54,418 bases of DNA from Aminivibrio sp. (GTDB lineage: Bacteria; Synergistota; Synergistia; Synergistales; Aminobacteriaceae), in the NCBI RefSeq assembly GCF_016756745.1, contig NZ_JAESIH010000033.1:1-54418 (forward strand), written 5' to 3'. Position numbers and translations under genes: made by a program. The notes beneath the pieces were generated by a model. It did no database searches. It was not told where the DNA came from and worked only from the letters and a program-made list of their open reading frames with translations. Shown here piece after piece: positions 25,984 to 35,724 of the stretch (positions are counted from its first letter, which is position 1; each line of letters starts with the position of its first letter).

Positions 25984-27405
25984 CTACAGAAGATATCTTC
26001 TGATATCGCTGTCCGAAATTAGGGGTTCCAGCCTCTCCCGAACGAACTCGGGCGTTACCGTGAACTTACCCTGTCCCTCCTCGGGGGCGGCGAAGCTGAT
26101 GTTCTCGAGAAGGTGCTCAATCATGGCATGGAGCCTCCTGGCCCCGATGTTTTCCATTTCGCCGTTCATCCGCTCCGCCAGGCGGGCCATTTCGTCCACC
26201 GCCTCGGGGGTGAAGTCCAGATTCACGCCTTCGGTGGAGAGAAGGGCTGTATACTGCCTTAGCAGGCTGTTTTCCGGTTCCACCAGAATGCGGGCCAGGT
26301 CCTCTCTCGTCAGGGGCTGAAGCTCCACCCGGATGGGGAACCTCCCCTGCAGTTCGGGCACCAGGTCCGACGGCTTCACGCTCGAGAAAGCCCCAGCGGC
26401 GATGAACAGAACATGGTCCGTGTTCACCGTGCCGTACTTCGTCTGGACGGGGGAACCTTCCACGATGGGCAGAAGATCCCGCTGAACCCCTTCCCGGCTG
26501 ACATCGGGGCCGCCCGCGCCGCCACGGGCAACCACCTTGTCGATCTCGTCGAGAAAGACGATTCCCTCTTCCTGGGCCTTGTCGAGGGCCTCCCGGACGA
26601 CGGCGTCCATATCCACCAGCTTTTCCGCTTCTTCTGCGGCGAGAATGGTCCGCGCCTCGGAGACCTTCATCCTGCGGCGCTTCGTCTTTTTGGGCAGCAG
26701 GCCGCCGAGCATGTCCCCGATGTTGATGCCCATGGAATCCATCCCGCCTCCACCGAGAAGGGGAATTCCCACCGACTGGCTCTCGGTGACGTCGATCTCC
26801 ACTTCCCGGTCGTCGAGTTTGCCCTCCCGGAGCAGGGCAAGAATCTTCTTCCTGGTGGAATCCCGGAGCCTTTCCTCCTCGGGCGAATCATCCCGTTCCT
26901 GGTCCCTTTCCGGTGATCCCCCGCCACTGAAGAGGCGCATGAAATCGGGAACGGCGCTTTTTTTCTCCGGCCTGGGCAGCAGCACGTCCGCCAGCCTCTG
27001 TTCCGCCCGTTCCGCTGCGGGAACCTGAACATCCTCGATTTTCCGTTTCTTCACCATGGCCACGGCCGCCTCTGCCAGGTCCCGCACGATGGATTCCACG
27101 TCCCGCCCCACGTAGCCTACCTCGGTGAACTTGGTGGCCTCCACCTTGACGAAGGGGGCTTTCACAAGGTCGGCGAGGCGCCGGGCGATCTCGGTCTTGC
27201 CCACGCCCGTGGGCCCAACCATGAGGATGTTCTTCGGCGCCACTTCCTTCGCAATATTCTCGGGAAGGCGCCTTCTCCGGATGCGGTTTCTCAGGGCTAT
27301 GGCCACGGATTTCTTTGCCTTCTCCTGCCCTACGATATACCGGTCGAGGTATTCCACGATCTGGCGCGGAGTGAGATCGAACCGGTCATTTTCCAGAATG
27401 TTCAT
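25984..27405 (-). CDS. hslU: HslU, ATPase subunit of the HslUV protease
   Basis: The 473-residue AAA+ unfoldase has Walker A MVGPTGVGKTEIA near residue 57, Walker B IVFLDEIDKV, and the C-terminal tail SDSDIRRYLL that docks into HslV. Inserted between them is the I domain, acidic and variable. It overlaps hslV by four bases (ATGA). HslUV degrades misfolded and regulatory proteins in the cytoplasm; in Bacillus ClpYQ it is made from the same codY operon. Confidence 0.96.
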   Translation of the reverse strand: MNILENDRFDLTPRQIVEYLDRYIVGQEKAKKSVAIALRNRIRRRRLPENIAKEVAPKNILMVGPTGVGKTEIARRLADLVKAPFVKVEATKFTEVGYVGRDVESIVRDLAEAAVAMVKKRKIEDVQVPAAERAEQRLADVLLPRPEKKSAVPDFMRLFSGGGSPERDQERDDSPEEERLRDSTRKKILALLREGKLDDREVEIDVTESQSVGIPLLGGGGMDSMGINIGDMLGGLLPKKTKRRRMKVSEARTILAAEEAEKLVDMDAVVREALDKAQEEGIVFLDEIDKVVARGGAGGPDVSREGVQRDLLPIVEGSPVQTKYGTVNTDHVLFIAAGAFSSVKPSDLVPELQGRFPIRVELQPLTREDLARILVEPENSLLRQYTALLSTEGVNLDFTPEAVDEMARLAERMNGEMENIGARRLHAMIEHLLENISFAAPEEGQGKFTVTPEFVRERLEPLISDSDIRRYLL

Positions 27406-27935
27406 TCTCCAAGTGCCTCCACTGTGACGGTGTTATCCGTATAGATGCAGATCTCCGAAGCGATTTCGATGGACCTCCGGGCAATCTGCGACGGAAGCAG
27501 GCTGCCGCTTTCAAGAAAGGCGAGGGCCGCAGCCTGGGCGTACCCCGATCCCGACCCTATGGCCGCCACGTTGTTCTCCGGCTCCAGAATGTCCCCCGCT
27601 CCCGAGAGCATCAGGGTGAGCCTCGAGTCGGCGACGATCATGAGAGCTTCGAGCCTCCGAAGAGCCCTGTCCGTCCGCCATTCCTTCACCAGCGACACGG
27701 CGGACCGCATCAGGTCACCCGAATTCTCCTCCACCCGGCTCTCGAACCTCTCCAGGAGGGTCATAGCATCGGCGGTGCTCCCGGCGAAACCGGCAAGGAC
27801 CGTTCCTTTGTGGAGCCGGCGGACTTTTTTCGCTCCAGCCTTTATGATCTGGTTTCCGAGGGTCACCTGGCCGTCACCGGCCATGGCAACCATGTCATTT
27901 CTGCGAACACACACTATCGTCGTTCCCTTGAACAT
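27402..27935 (-). CDS. hslV: HslV, threonine peptidase subunit
   Basis: I choose ATG 27935 behind AAAGGAG, giving 177 residues beginning MFKGTTIV. Cleavage after MFKG would expose the catalytic N-terminal Thr, followed by MAGDGQVTLGN. This is the ordinary Thr form rather than the Ser form of Bacillus ClpQ. An upstream ATG at 27974 lies in the xerC reading region and has no ribosome site. The start overlaps the end of xerC by 41 bp. Confidence 0.95.
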   Translation of the reverse strand: MFKGTTIVCVRRNDMVAMAGDGQVTLGNQIIKAGAKKVRRLHKGTVLAGFAGSTADAMTLLERFESRVEENSGDLMRSAVSLVKEWRTDRALRRLEALMIVADSRLTLMLSGAGDILEPENNVAAIGSGSGYAQAAALAFLESGSLLPSQIARRSIEIASEICIYTDNTVTVEALGE

Positions 27936-28830
27936 CTCCGTTGTCTCCTTTCGCCCGGGGGTGGGCCAGTTCATAGCTCTTCCGCAGGTGATCCGCCCCG
28001 ACGGCGAGGTAATGCTGGGTGGTGAGGAGGCTCTCGTGCCCGAGCAGCTCCTGGAGGACTCTGAGGGAAGCCCCCCCCTCGAGGAGGTGGGTCGCGAAGC
28101 TGTGCCGGAGCACGTGGGGCGTCACGTTCGCCACCCCTGCCTTCAGGGCCGCCCTCCGGACGATCCGGTGGACCGTCCTCACCGTGATTGCCCCTCCCCT
28201 TCTGCCGGGGAAGACGAACCCGCCGTTCCCGGCGCCGGAATCTCTCCAGTTCCGGAGGGCTTTGAGTGCACACGTCCCGAAGGGGACAATCCTTTCTTTG
28301 TTTCCCTTGCCGAGCACCCGGACCATTCGTTCGTCCAGGTCAACATCCTGCCAGCGGAGGGAAGCCAGCTCGGCGATCCTGAGACCGCAGCCATAAAGAA
28401 GCTCAAGAACGGCCGTATCCCGCACGGGATCTTCCCCCAGCTGCCCTGCGTCAACCAATTTGAACGTGTCCTCCTGCGAGAGGGCCCTGGGCAACCTGGA
28501 AGGGAGCTTCGGCCCCCGGATTCCCTTCGCGGGGTCGGAGGAAATCAGCCCTCGGTCAAACAGAAAGGCAAACCAGCTCCGGACCGAGGACAGCTTTCTG
28601 GCCGCCGAGGTTTTCGCGTAACCGTACCCCATCATCTCCCGAAGCCAGGACCGTATGGTCTTTCCGTCCACTTCCGCCGGTGAATTTATGCCCCGCACCT
28701 CGAGAAACTCGGCGAACTGGGCAAGATCCACGGAGTAATTGGTCACGGTGTGGAGCGACGCCTCCTTTTCATACCGGAGGTAATCGAAAAACCGATCAAG
28801 AAAAACAGATATCTTTTCCTGCATAAGCAT
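27895..28830 (-). CDS. xerC: XerC/CodV-family tyrosine recombinase
   Basis: The 311-residue protein has an N-terminal SAM-like DNA-binding domain and a C-terminal catalytic domain. Arg is in LLYGCGLRIAELASL, the HxxR box is TPHVLRHSFATHLLEGG, and the Tyr nucleophile is in TTQHYLAV. Xer recombinases resolve chromosome dimers at dif; Bacillus CodV occupies this same operon site. No partner xerD or dif site is visible in the window. A promoter candidate lies just upstream, and no strong ribosome site precedes the ATG. Confidence 0.93.
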   Translation of the reverse strand: MLMQEKISVFLDRFFDYLRYEKEASLHTVTNYSVDLAQFAEFLEVRGINSPAEVDGKTIRSWLREMMGYGYAKTSAARKLSSVRSWFAFLFDRGLISSDPAKGIRGPKLPSRLPRALSQEDTFKLVDAGQLGEDPVRDTAVLELLYGCGLRIAELASLRWQDVDLDERMVRVLGKGNKERIVPFGTCALKALRNWRDSGAGNGGFVFPGRRGGAITVRTVHRIVRRAALKAGVANVTPHVLRHSFATHLLEGGASLRVLQELLGHESLLTTQHYLAVGADHLRKSYELAHPRAKGDNGDVQGNDDSVCSQK

Positions 28831-28848
28831 ATTTTAGCATCTTTTTCT

Positions 28849-28877
28849 AGATTATCGATATTTTTCAAAAGAATCAA
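28849..28877 (-). promoter_or_regulatory. Putative promoter of xerC-hslVU-codY
   Basis: On the minus strand TTGATT and TAATCT are spaced by 17 bp in the AT-rich 163-bp gap between trmFO and xerC. The -10 box ends about 18 bp before the xerC start, leaving a very short leader, and no good ribosome site is visible. Box scores are moderate. Confidence 0.45.
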
Positions 28878-28993
28878 TTAACGTTTTTTGGGCAGAAGCA
28901 TAAAAGCTGTCCCTGACCGGATTTTTTCTTTCCCACATCTCTTTTTCCCATTTTTTGAGAGAGAAATTTAAGAGAAAAAAACAGACGGGGGAT

Positions 28994-30328
28994 TTATCCG
29001 GCAGGTCCCGCGAGTTCCGCCAATCCGGCGAGGAAGGGGACAAAAGCCTCCCGTGCCCGCTGGGCGACCTGTTCGCACCGCAGGGCCTTGTTCCGTACTT
29101 TCCCCCCCAGGGGGGGAAAGATGCCGAGGTTAACGTTCATGGGCTGGAAACGGCGCCCCAGAGCGTCTCCCAGGTAGTGAAGAAGGGAACCAACGGCCGT
29201 TTCCCTTGGCCACTCGGGGAAGGGTTTCCCGAGAAGCAGGGCGGCCATGTTGAGGGCCGCGACGCAGCCCATGGCGGTACTTTCCATGTACCCCTCCACA
29301 CCGGTGATCTGGCCGGCGAGGAAGAGATCCTCCCGCCCGTTCCGGAACCGGAGGCGGCCGTCCAGTACTGCCGGGGCGTTGACGTAGATGTTCCTGTGCA
29401 TGACCCCGAAGCGGGCGAATTCAGCATCGGCAAGCCCCGGGATCATCCGGAAGACCCGCTCCTGCTCCCCCCACCGGAGACTGGTCTGAAACCCCACGAG
29501 ATTGTAGAGGGTTCCCTCCCTGTTGTCCTGCCGGAGCTGAGCCACAGCCCACGCATCTTCCCCCGTTCCGGGGAGGGGAAGACCCACGGGGCGCAGGGGG
29601 CCGAACCGGAGGGTGTCCGTTCCCCGGGACGCCATGACTTCCACGGGAAGGCACCCCTCGAACCAGGACGGCGATTCCTCGAAATCGTGGGGAAGGGTTC
29701 TTTCAGCGCTCGTCAGGGCGGAAATGAAGGCCTCGTATTCCTCCCGGGTGAAGGGGCAGTTGATGTAATCGTCCTCCTGGCCCCACCGACCGAGACGGAA
29801 TGCCTTCGTCATGTCGATGGAGTCCGCCTCCACCACCGGGGCGACGGCGTCGAAGAAGGAGAGGTACTCCTCCCCGGCCATCTTCCTGATCTCCCCCGCC
29901 ATGGCGGAGGAGGTAAGAGGGCCCGTGGCAAGGATCGCAGGCCCTTCCGGAACGGAGACGCATTCCTCTCTGACGACTGTGACGAGAGGATGTTTCTCCA
30001 GGGTCTCCGTCACCAGCCGCGAAAAGATGTCCCGGTCCACGGCGAGGGCCTTGCCCGCCGGTACCCGCGATTCGTCCGCGCACTTCAGGATGAGACTGCC
30101 GAGGCCGCGGAGCTCCTCCTTGAGAATTCCCGCCGGGCTGGTGGTGGAATCGGCCCCGAAGGAATTGCTGCAAACCACCTCCGCCAGTCCGTCCGTCCTG
30201 TGGGCCGGCGTTGTGGTCCCGGGCCGCATCTCGTACAGGGTCACGGGAATTTCCCGGGTTGCGAGCATCCAGGCCGCTTCGGACCCGGCAAGCCCGCCGC
30301 CGACTATGGAGACGGAGCGGTCAATCAT
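28994..30328 (-). CDS. trmFO: TrmFO, folate/FAD-dependent tRNA U54 methyltransferase
   Basis: I place the start at ATG 30328 (MIDRSVSIVGGGLAGSEAAW), which overlaps topA by 8 bp and has AAGGAG upstream; this gives 444 residues. The FAD-binding GGGLAGSEAAW is at the N-terminus. The two Cys regions expected of TrmFO are present as VVCSNSFGAD and WFEGCLPVEVM. It makes ribothymidine at position 54 of tRNA using methylenetetrahydrofolate. Synteny topA-trmFO-xerC is the same as in Bacillus. Confidence 0.95.
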   Translation of the reverse strand: MIDRSVSIVGGGLAGSEAAWMLATREIPVTLYEMRPGTTTPAHRTDGLAEVVCSNSFGADSTTSPAGILKEELRGLGSLILKCADESRVPAGKALAVDRDIFSRLVTETLEKHPLVTVVREECVSVPEGPAILATGPLTSSAMAGEIRKMAGEEYLSFFDAVAPVVEADSIDMTKAFRLGRWGQEDDYINCPFTREEYEAFISALTSAERTLPHDFEESPSWFEGCLPVEVMASRGTDTLRFGPLRPVGLPLPGTGEDAWAVAQLRQDNREGTLYNLVGFQTSLRWGEQERVFRMIPGLADAEFARFGVMHRNIYVNAPAVLDGRLRFRNGREDLFLAGQITGVEGYMESTAMGCVAALNMAALLLGKPFPEWPRETAVGSLLHYLGDALGRRFQPMNVNLGIFPPLGGKVRNKALRCEQVAQRAREAFVPFLAGLAELAGPAG

Positions 30329-32756
30329 CGTCCCGGGTCTCCTTCGGGGGGACATACCCGCATTTCGGGCACTCCTCGCCGCCCTTCCGTCCGGTGGTCA
30401 TCATGGCGGCGCCGCACTTGGGGCACTCCTTTCCCGACGGGGGGTTCCACGAGACGAAATCGCACTCGGGGTAGCGGGAACAACCGTAGAACGGCTTCCC
30501 CTTCCTGCTTTTGCGCTTTACCACGTCCCCCGTGCCGCATTTCGGGCAGACAGCGCCCGTCTTGACGAGGACTGGACGGGTAAACCGGCATTCAGGGTAG
30601 CCGCTGCAGCCGACGAACTCACCGAAGCGGCCGTTTTTCAACACGAGGGGTTTGCCGCACTCTGGGCAGTCCTCCCCTATGGGTTCGGGGGGCGGAAGCT
30701 GCGCCGGCGGGGCCGTCTCGGCCTCGGCCATGGTGACGGTGAAATTTTTCCAGAAATCCCGCAGAACGGAGAGCCAGGGAACCTTCCCCTCCTCCACGTC
30801 GTCGAGGCTTTCCTCCATGCGGGCGGTAAACCCGGTGTCCACGATGGAAGAGAGGCTTTCGCCATTGAAGTACTTCATCAGGAATTCGTCCACCGTCTCC
30901 CCGAGGGGTGTGGACTGGAGCCGCCGTTCCTCGTTCCTTACCACGTACCCCCTGTCGTAGAGCGTTTCCACGATGGAGGCGTAGGTGGACGGACGGCCGA
31001 CACCCTCGTCCTCGAGGACCTTGATGAGGGTGGCCTCGGAGTACCGCGCCGGCGGGCGGGTGAATTTCTGTTCCTTTCCCGTTTCCTCCACGGCGAGCAC
31101 CTCTCCACGGACCGCCGGCAGAAGGGATTCTCCCTTGAGGTCCAGGGGCCACACGGCGCTCCACCCTGGGAAGAGCAGGGTCTCCCCGAGCTGCCGGAAC
31201 CCCGCCCTGCCCGCGGAAGCGGTGAGGGCGGCGTTGGCCACCCTGGCGGGGGTCATCTGGGAGGCCACGTATCGCCTCCAGATGAGGGAATACAGTTTCA
31301 TCTGGTCCGGAGTGAGAATGCCTTCCAGGCTTTCCGGGGCAATGGTCACGTCCGTCGGCCGGATGGCCTCGTGGGCGTCCTGGGAACGGCCCTTGGCGGA
31401 ATAGACGTTCTCCTTTTCGGGCAGGTACGGCGGCTCGAAGGAAGAGGCGATGTAGGCCCTGCATTTTTCCACGGCCTCGGGGGCTATCCTGAGGCTGTCG
31501 GTGCGCATGTAGGTGATCAGGCCCGTAGGTCCCCGTCCCGGGATGGATACCCCCTCGAAGAGTTCCTGGGCTATTCTCATGGTTCTGCGGGGAGACAGGC
31601 TGCACCTTCGGGCAGCCTCCTGCTGGAGGGTGCTCGTCTTGAAGGGGGCGGGGGCCGCCCTCAGGCTCTCCCTCACCTTGAAATCGGTTACGGTGAGGGG
31701 AAATTTCTCCACCTCGCCGAGTATGGCATCCACGACATCTTCGGAATCTATGAGAAGGGACTTTCCCTCTTTCCAGAGGGATTTCCCGTCCAGGCTGTCC
31801 GCCCGGAGAACGTACTTCCTGCCGTCGCCGGCGGCCGCCGAGACGGTGACGAGCCAGTAGGCCCTGGGAACGAATTCCCTGATCTCCCGCTCCCGGGCAC
31901 AGATGAGGGCAAGAGCCACTGACTGCACCCTTCCCGCGGAGAGGCCCCTCCGGATTTTTTTCCACAACAGCGGACTCAGGGTGTACCCAACGAGCCTGTC
32001 CAAAATCCGCCGGGCCTGCTGGGCATCCACCTTGTTCATGTTGACTTCTTCCGGGTTGTTGATCGCTTCCCGAACGGCCCCGGGGGTGATCTCGTAGAAG
32101 CGGACCCTGCAGGGGGACGATGGGTCAATGCCGAGGAGCTCACAGAGATGCCATGCGATGGCCTCCCCTTCCCTGTCGGGGTCCGAGGCGAGAATGACCC
32201 TGGAGGCTTTCCGGGCCAGCCCGGCAAGTTCGTTTTTCACCTTCGCCTTTCCCTTGACGAGAATGTACTCGGGAGCGAAGTCGTTGTCCACGTCTATCGC
32301 CAGCCGGCTTTTCGGCAGGTCGCGGACGTGCCCCACACTCGACTTGACCACGTATTTCGATCCGAGGATCTTGGCGAGGGTTCTTGCCTTCGTGGGGGAT
32401 TCGACGATGACAAGAGACGTTCCGGCCCCCGCTTCGGAGGGGGCCGAAGCAGCCCGGGACCGCCCGGAGGTTTTCTGCCGGGGTGCTTTGGAGGCACTCT
32501 TCGTTCCCGTGGTCTTTTTCCCGGCGGAAGAGGTTTTTCTGCCCTTCCCGGAAGACGGGGACTTCTTCCCGGCAGGGGGTGCGCTTTTCGCAGCCCCTGC
32601 CGGTACGGATTTCCCTGCGGCGATTTTTTTCGCGCCGGCCGGGGAGGTCTTCTTCCCGCCGGAGGAACGGGCCGTCACCGCCGCCGCCGTCTTTTCAGAA
32701 GGGGGAAGGGGCGCCGTTTCCGGGGCGGTCTTTTCCTTTTTTCCTTCCTTTGCCAT
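30321..32756 (-). CDS. topA: TopA, DNA topoisomerase I with a long Lys/Ala/Ser-rich N-terminal tail
   Basis: The 811-residue protein has the TOPRIM domain from about 114 (SLVIVESPTKA), the catalytic Tyr in GPTGLITYMRTDSLR, and three C-terminal four-Cys zinc ribbons (CPECGKPL, CPKCGTGDV and CPKCGAAMM). Residues 1-112 form a low-complexity tail rich in Lys, Ala, Ser, Gly and Pro, unlike most type IA enzymes, which begin directly with TOPRIM. The tail resembles histone H1-like tails and may add non-specific DNA contact. The enzyme relaxes negative supercoils. Confidence 0.95.
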   Translation of the reverse strand: MAKEGKKEKTAPETAPLPPSEKTAAAVTARSSGGKKTSPAGAKKIAAGKSVPAGAAKSAPPAGKKSPSSGKGRKTSSAGKKTTGTKSASKAPRQKTSGRSRAASAPSEAGAGTSLVIVESPTKARTLAKILGSKYVVKSSVGHVRDLPKSRLAIDVDNDFAPEYILVKGKAKVKNELAGLARKASRVILASDPDREGEAIAWHLCELLGIDPSSPCRVRFYEITPGAVREAINNPEEVNMNKVDAQQARRILDRLVGYTLSPLLWKKIRRGLSAGRVQSVALALICAREREIREFVPRAYWLVTVSAAAGDGRKYVLRADSLDGKSLWKEGKSLLIDSEDVVDAILGEVEKFPLTVTDFKVRESLRAAPAPFKTSTLQQEAARRCSLSPRRTMRIAQELFEGVSIPGRGPTGLITYMRTDSLRIAPEAVEKCRAYIASSFEPPYLPEKENVYSAKGRSQDAHEAIRPTDVTIAPESLEGILTPDQMKLYSLIWRRYVASQMTPARVANAALTASAGRAGFRQLGETLLFPGWSAVWPLDLKGESLLPAVRGEVLAVEETGKEQKFTRPPARYSEATLIKVLEDEGVGRPSTYASIVETLYDRGYVVRNEERRLQSTPLGETVDEFLMKYFNGESLSSIVDTGFTARMEESLDDVEEGKVPWLSVLRDFWKNFTVTMAEAETAPPAQLPPPEPIGEDCPECGKPLVLKNGRFGEFVGCSGYPECRFTRPVLVKTGAVCPKCGTGDVVKRKSRKGKPFYGCSRYPECDFVSWNPPSGKECPKCGAAMMTTGRKGGEECPKCGYVPPKETRDDD

Positions 32757-32765
32757 GGAACCTTC

Positions 32766-33050
32766 TCAGCAGATCCAGCAGCTCGAAGGATACATCTTCT
32801 CCGAGGGGCTGCCGGGGATCTCAAAGGACCGGTCGTCGAGAAGGGCATCCACGATGGCCTCGAAGAGAGGGGCCTCCACGGCGGAGTTTTTCATGGCGCC
32901 GAGGGACACGGCCTCCTGGATGGCCCTCTCGGTGATCTCGAGAGGGACCTCTTCCGTGGCGATGTAGCGGTATATTCTTCCCTGCGTCTCGGGGGTCAGG
33001 TATCTTTGTTCGCAGTTATGGAGAACTCGGCGGACGAGGAGCGAGTCCAC
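32766..33050 (-). CDS. Small Smg/DUF494-like protein between dprA and topA
   Basis: A GTG at 33050 with GAGGAGG seven bases upstream gives a 94-residue protein. A longer frame reaching into dprA has no comparable ribosome site. The core, NCEQRYLTPETQGRIYRYI followed by TERAIQEAV, looks like the LTPE-G and acidic helical pattern of the Smg (DUF494) family, which lies between dprA/smf and topA in Gammaproteobacteria. The protein ends with YPSSCWIC. Function is unknown; I am unsure of the family. Confidence 0.6.
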   Translation of the reverse strand: MDSLLVRRVLHNCEQRYLTPETQGRIYRYIATEEVPLEITERAIQEAVSLGAMKNSAVEAPLFEAIVDALLDDRSFEIPGSPSEKMYPSSCWIC

Positions 33051-33124
33051 CAGCCTGCCTCCTCGGGCTCGGTCCGTATTGTGTGATTTGGGCACCAGGC
33101 TCTTCCTTTCCGATCCAGTCTTGT

Positions 33125-34225
33125 CTACCGGGGAACGGCACTCCACCGCCCCGGTCCAGAGGGGAAAACGTGCCCCGCCGCGGCCAGAAGGGCCAGGCAG
33201 GAAAAAACGTCAGCGGGAGACATTGTACATTCAACGGCGAGGTTGTCAACAGTTCTTTCTCCATATTTTTTTAAAACGGCAAGAATTCTTTGCTCTTTTT
33301 CAGTCAATGAAGGAGTTTTTTGCCGTTCCTCTCCGGGAGGAAACAGGCCGAGCTGCCTTCCGAAAGCCAAGGAGACAAATTCCGCCACGGAGACAAGGGG
33401 CAGGGCCCCGTCAAAAAGCAGCCTGTTCGACCCGGCGCAGCCTTCCTCGGATATCCTTCCCGGAACGGCCCAGACCTCCCTGCCGGCCTCAAGGGCGTGG
33501 CGGGCCGTGCTCATGGCTCCGCTTTTGAGCGGTGCCTCCACCACCACGAGACGATCGGCCATTCCAGCGATGATCCTGTTCCGCTCGGGAAAACGCCACT
33601 GCCTCGGAGGAGAACCGAGGGGATACTCGGAGACCAGGGCGCCCCCCTCCCCGACAATGCGCCCGAAGAGGCCTTCGTGTCCCCGGGGATACACCATGTC
33701 CACCCCCGTCCCGAGGACCGCGATGGTGGCGCCGCCTCCGGCCAGGCATCCTTCGTGGGCCGCACCGTCGATGCCGGCGGCTCCGCCGCTGATCACCACG
33801 CCGCCGGTCCCGGCCACCGCCCGGCCTATTTCCGCCGCCGTCCGCCATCCGTAGGAACTGCATTTCCTTGTTCCCACCACGGCTGCTGACGGCCCGGCAA
33901 GAGGCCATTTTCCCTTGACGTACAGAAGCAGGGGGGCGGAGGGCGTTCCGGCGAGTCCCCGGGGGTAGTCCCGGTGCTCAAAGGAGACGAGGCGTACGCC
34001 CGCCCGGCGGGCCCGGTCTTCCTCCAGCTCGGGCCATCCTGCCCCGGCAAGCCGGGCAAGGTTATTCCGTACCGTCTCGGAATACCCAAGCCGTTCCCAC
34101 AGGGAAGGCCCTCCCTCAAGGAACGCTTCGGGCGGAAGGTCCTCCTTCCTGAAGGATTCCCAGAGAACCGGGGGGAACCCTCCCGACGCGGCCAGGAGCA
34201 GGAGCACTCTCAGGAGTCCGGTCAT
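33125..34225 (-). CDS. dprA: DprA/Smf, RecA loader for natural transformation
   Basis: The 366-residue protein has a SAM-like N-terminal part and the DprA Rossmann domain, with VVGTRKCSSYG, ISGGAAGIDGAAHEGCL and FPERNRIIAGMADRLVVVEA, plus a C-terminal winged-helix-like DprA_WH domain (about 300-366). DprA binds incoming single-stranded DNA and loads RecA. It overlaps comM by four bases, so two transformation-linked genes are coupled here. Confidence 0.95.
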   Translation of the reverse strand: MTGLLRVLLLLAASGGFPPVLWESFRKEDLPPEAFLEGGPSLWERLGYSETVRNNLARLAGAGWPELEEDRARRAGVRLVSFEHRDYPRGLAGTPSAPLLLYVKGKWPLAGPSAAVVGTRKCSSYGWRTAAEIGRAVAGTGGVVISGGAAGIDGAAHEGCLAGGGATIAVLGTGVDMVYPRGHEGLFGRIVGEGGALVSEYPLGSPPRQWRFPERNRIIAGMADRLVVVEAPLKSGAMSTARHALEAGREVWAVPGRISEEGCAGSNRLLFDGALPLVSVAEFVSLAFGRQLGLFPPGEERQKTPSLTEKEQRILAVLKKYGERTVDNLAVECTMSPADVFSCLALLAAAGHVFPSGPGRWSAVPR

Positions 34226-35724
34226 CGGCCTTCCCCTCCCTCCCGGTAAGCCATGGCCTCCGCCACGTGGGACACCTCCACGTCCACGCTTCCCGCCAAG
34301 TCCGCTATGGTCCGTGAGACCTTGAGCACCCGGCTGATTCCCCGTCCCGAGAGCCTGAGGCGTTCCGCCATGGAGGCAAGAAAGGGCCTCACCCCCGGGG
34401 AAAGAGAGAGGGCCCGTTTCACGAGCCGTTCAGGCAGCTCGGCGTTGCAGGTGAACCCTGTCCCGGCCCACCGTTTCCTCTGGATCTCCCGGGCCGCCCT
34501 CACTCTCGCGGCGATGGGGGCACTCGGTTCGCCGCCCTCAGATTCCACCGCCACGAGTTCTTCCGGGAGCAGTCTCGGGACTGCCAGGTGAAGGTCGATC
34601 CTGTCGAGGATGGGGCCGGAAATCTTCCGCCTGTACCGTTCCCGCTCCGATGACGAGCAGGTGCACCGCTCCACCGGGTCTCCGTCCCACCCGCACGGGC
34701 AGGGGTTGCACGCGGCCACGAGAAGCACCCTGCACGGGTAGACTACCGAGCCCGAAGCCCTGCTCACGGTGATCCGTCCGTCCTCAAGGGGCTGCCTGAG
34801 GGCTTCCAGGAGATCGCGGCGGAATTCGGGAAATTCGTCGAGGAACAGAACCCCCCGGTGGGCCAGGCTGACCTCGCCGGGCCGGAGGGTGGCGCCGCCC
34901 CCGCAGATGGAGACGATACTGGCAGTATGGTGGACGGTTCTGAAAGGGGGGTGCATTCCCCGGTCGAAGGGAACGCCGAGGGTGCTCCGGACAAGGGCGG
35001 CCTCAAGAAACTCGTCCCGGGACAGCGGGGGAAGGATCCCGCGAAGTGCCCGGGCCAGAAGGGTCTTACCGCTGCCCGGGGCACCGGTGAAGAGGATGTT
35101 GTGATGCCCGGCGGCGGCTATTTCCAGGGCTCGTTTTGCCCCTGACTGGCCCCGTATGTCGGCGAAATCAGGGTCGGCCACGACCGGCTCCGCCTCAAGA
35201 ACCGCAGGAACCACGGGAGTGAGATTCCTTTCACCCCGAAGAAAGGCGATCATGTCGCCCAGGCTTTCGGCTGCCCAGGCTTCGCACCCCTCCACCAGGG
35301 AGACTTCGTCCGCGTTGTCCGCAGGGACGAAGAGCGGAATTCCCGTATCCTTGGCGAGAATGGCCGCGCCGACGGCCCCCCGGACTCCCCGGAGGCGTCC
35401 GTCCAGGGCCAGCTCGCCGAGAAAGATTGCCTTTGGGACTTCCGGAATGCTTCCCATGGCCCCGGCGATGCCGAGGGCGATGGGAAGGTCCAGGATGGCC
35501 CCCTCCTTCGGAAGGTCGGCCGGCGCGAGGTTCACCGCAACCCGTCCCCTCACGGAAAGGCCGAGGGAGCGGAGGGCCGCCCTCACCCGTTCCTTCGACT
35601 CCCGGACCGCCGCATCGGGCAGGCCGACGATGGAGATGGCGAACAGGCCCCCGGTGATTTCCGCCTCCACCTCCACCCTCAGGGCTTCCATGCCCTTCAG
35701 GGTGATGCCCCAGACGGGATTCAC
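34222..35724 (-). CDS. comM: ComM/YifB family Mg-chelatase-like AAA+ protein
   Basis: The 500-residue protein has an N-terminal Lon-protease-fold domain (about 1-170, with [19 protein letters not shown] and [20 protein letters not shown]) and a Mg-chelatase-like AAA+ domain with Walker [15 protein letters not shown] and Walker [14 protein letters not shown]-terminal domain follows with a four-Cys cluster near [10 protein letters not shown]. ComM is a branch-migration helicase in natural transformation. Start GTG 35724 overlaps the yraN stop (GTGA). Confidence 0.95.
   Translation of the reverse strand: MNPVWGITLKGMEALRVEVEAEITGGLFAISIVGLPDAAVRESKERVRAALRSLGLSVRGRVAVNLAPADLPKEGAILDLPIALGIAGAMGSIPEVPKAIFLGELALDGRLRGVRGAVGAAILAKDTGIPLFVPADNADEVSLVEGCEAWAAESLGDMIAFLRGERNLTPVVPAVLEAEPVVADPDFADIRGQSGAKRALEIAAAGHHNILFTGAPGSGKTLLARALRGILPPLSRDEFLEAALVRSTLGVPFDRGMHPPFRTVHHTASIVSICGGGATLRPGEVSLAHRGVLFLDEFPEFRRDLLEALRQPLEDGRITVSRASGSVVYPCRVLLVAACNPCPCGWDGDPVERCTCSSSERERYRRKISGPILDRIDLHLAVPRLLPEELVAVESEGGEPSAPIAARVRAAREIQRKRWAGTGFTCNAELPERLVKRALSLSPGVRPFLASMAERLRLSGRGISRVLKVSRTIADLAGSVDVEVSHVAEAMAYREGGEGR

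Noticed and set aside
28852-29043. A 63-residue minus-strand frame in the trmFO-xerC gap
   Set aside because: It overlaps the end of trmFO, has no ribosome site, and covers the promoter region; probably not a gene.
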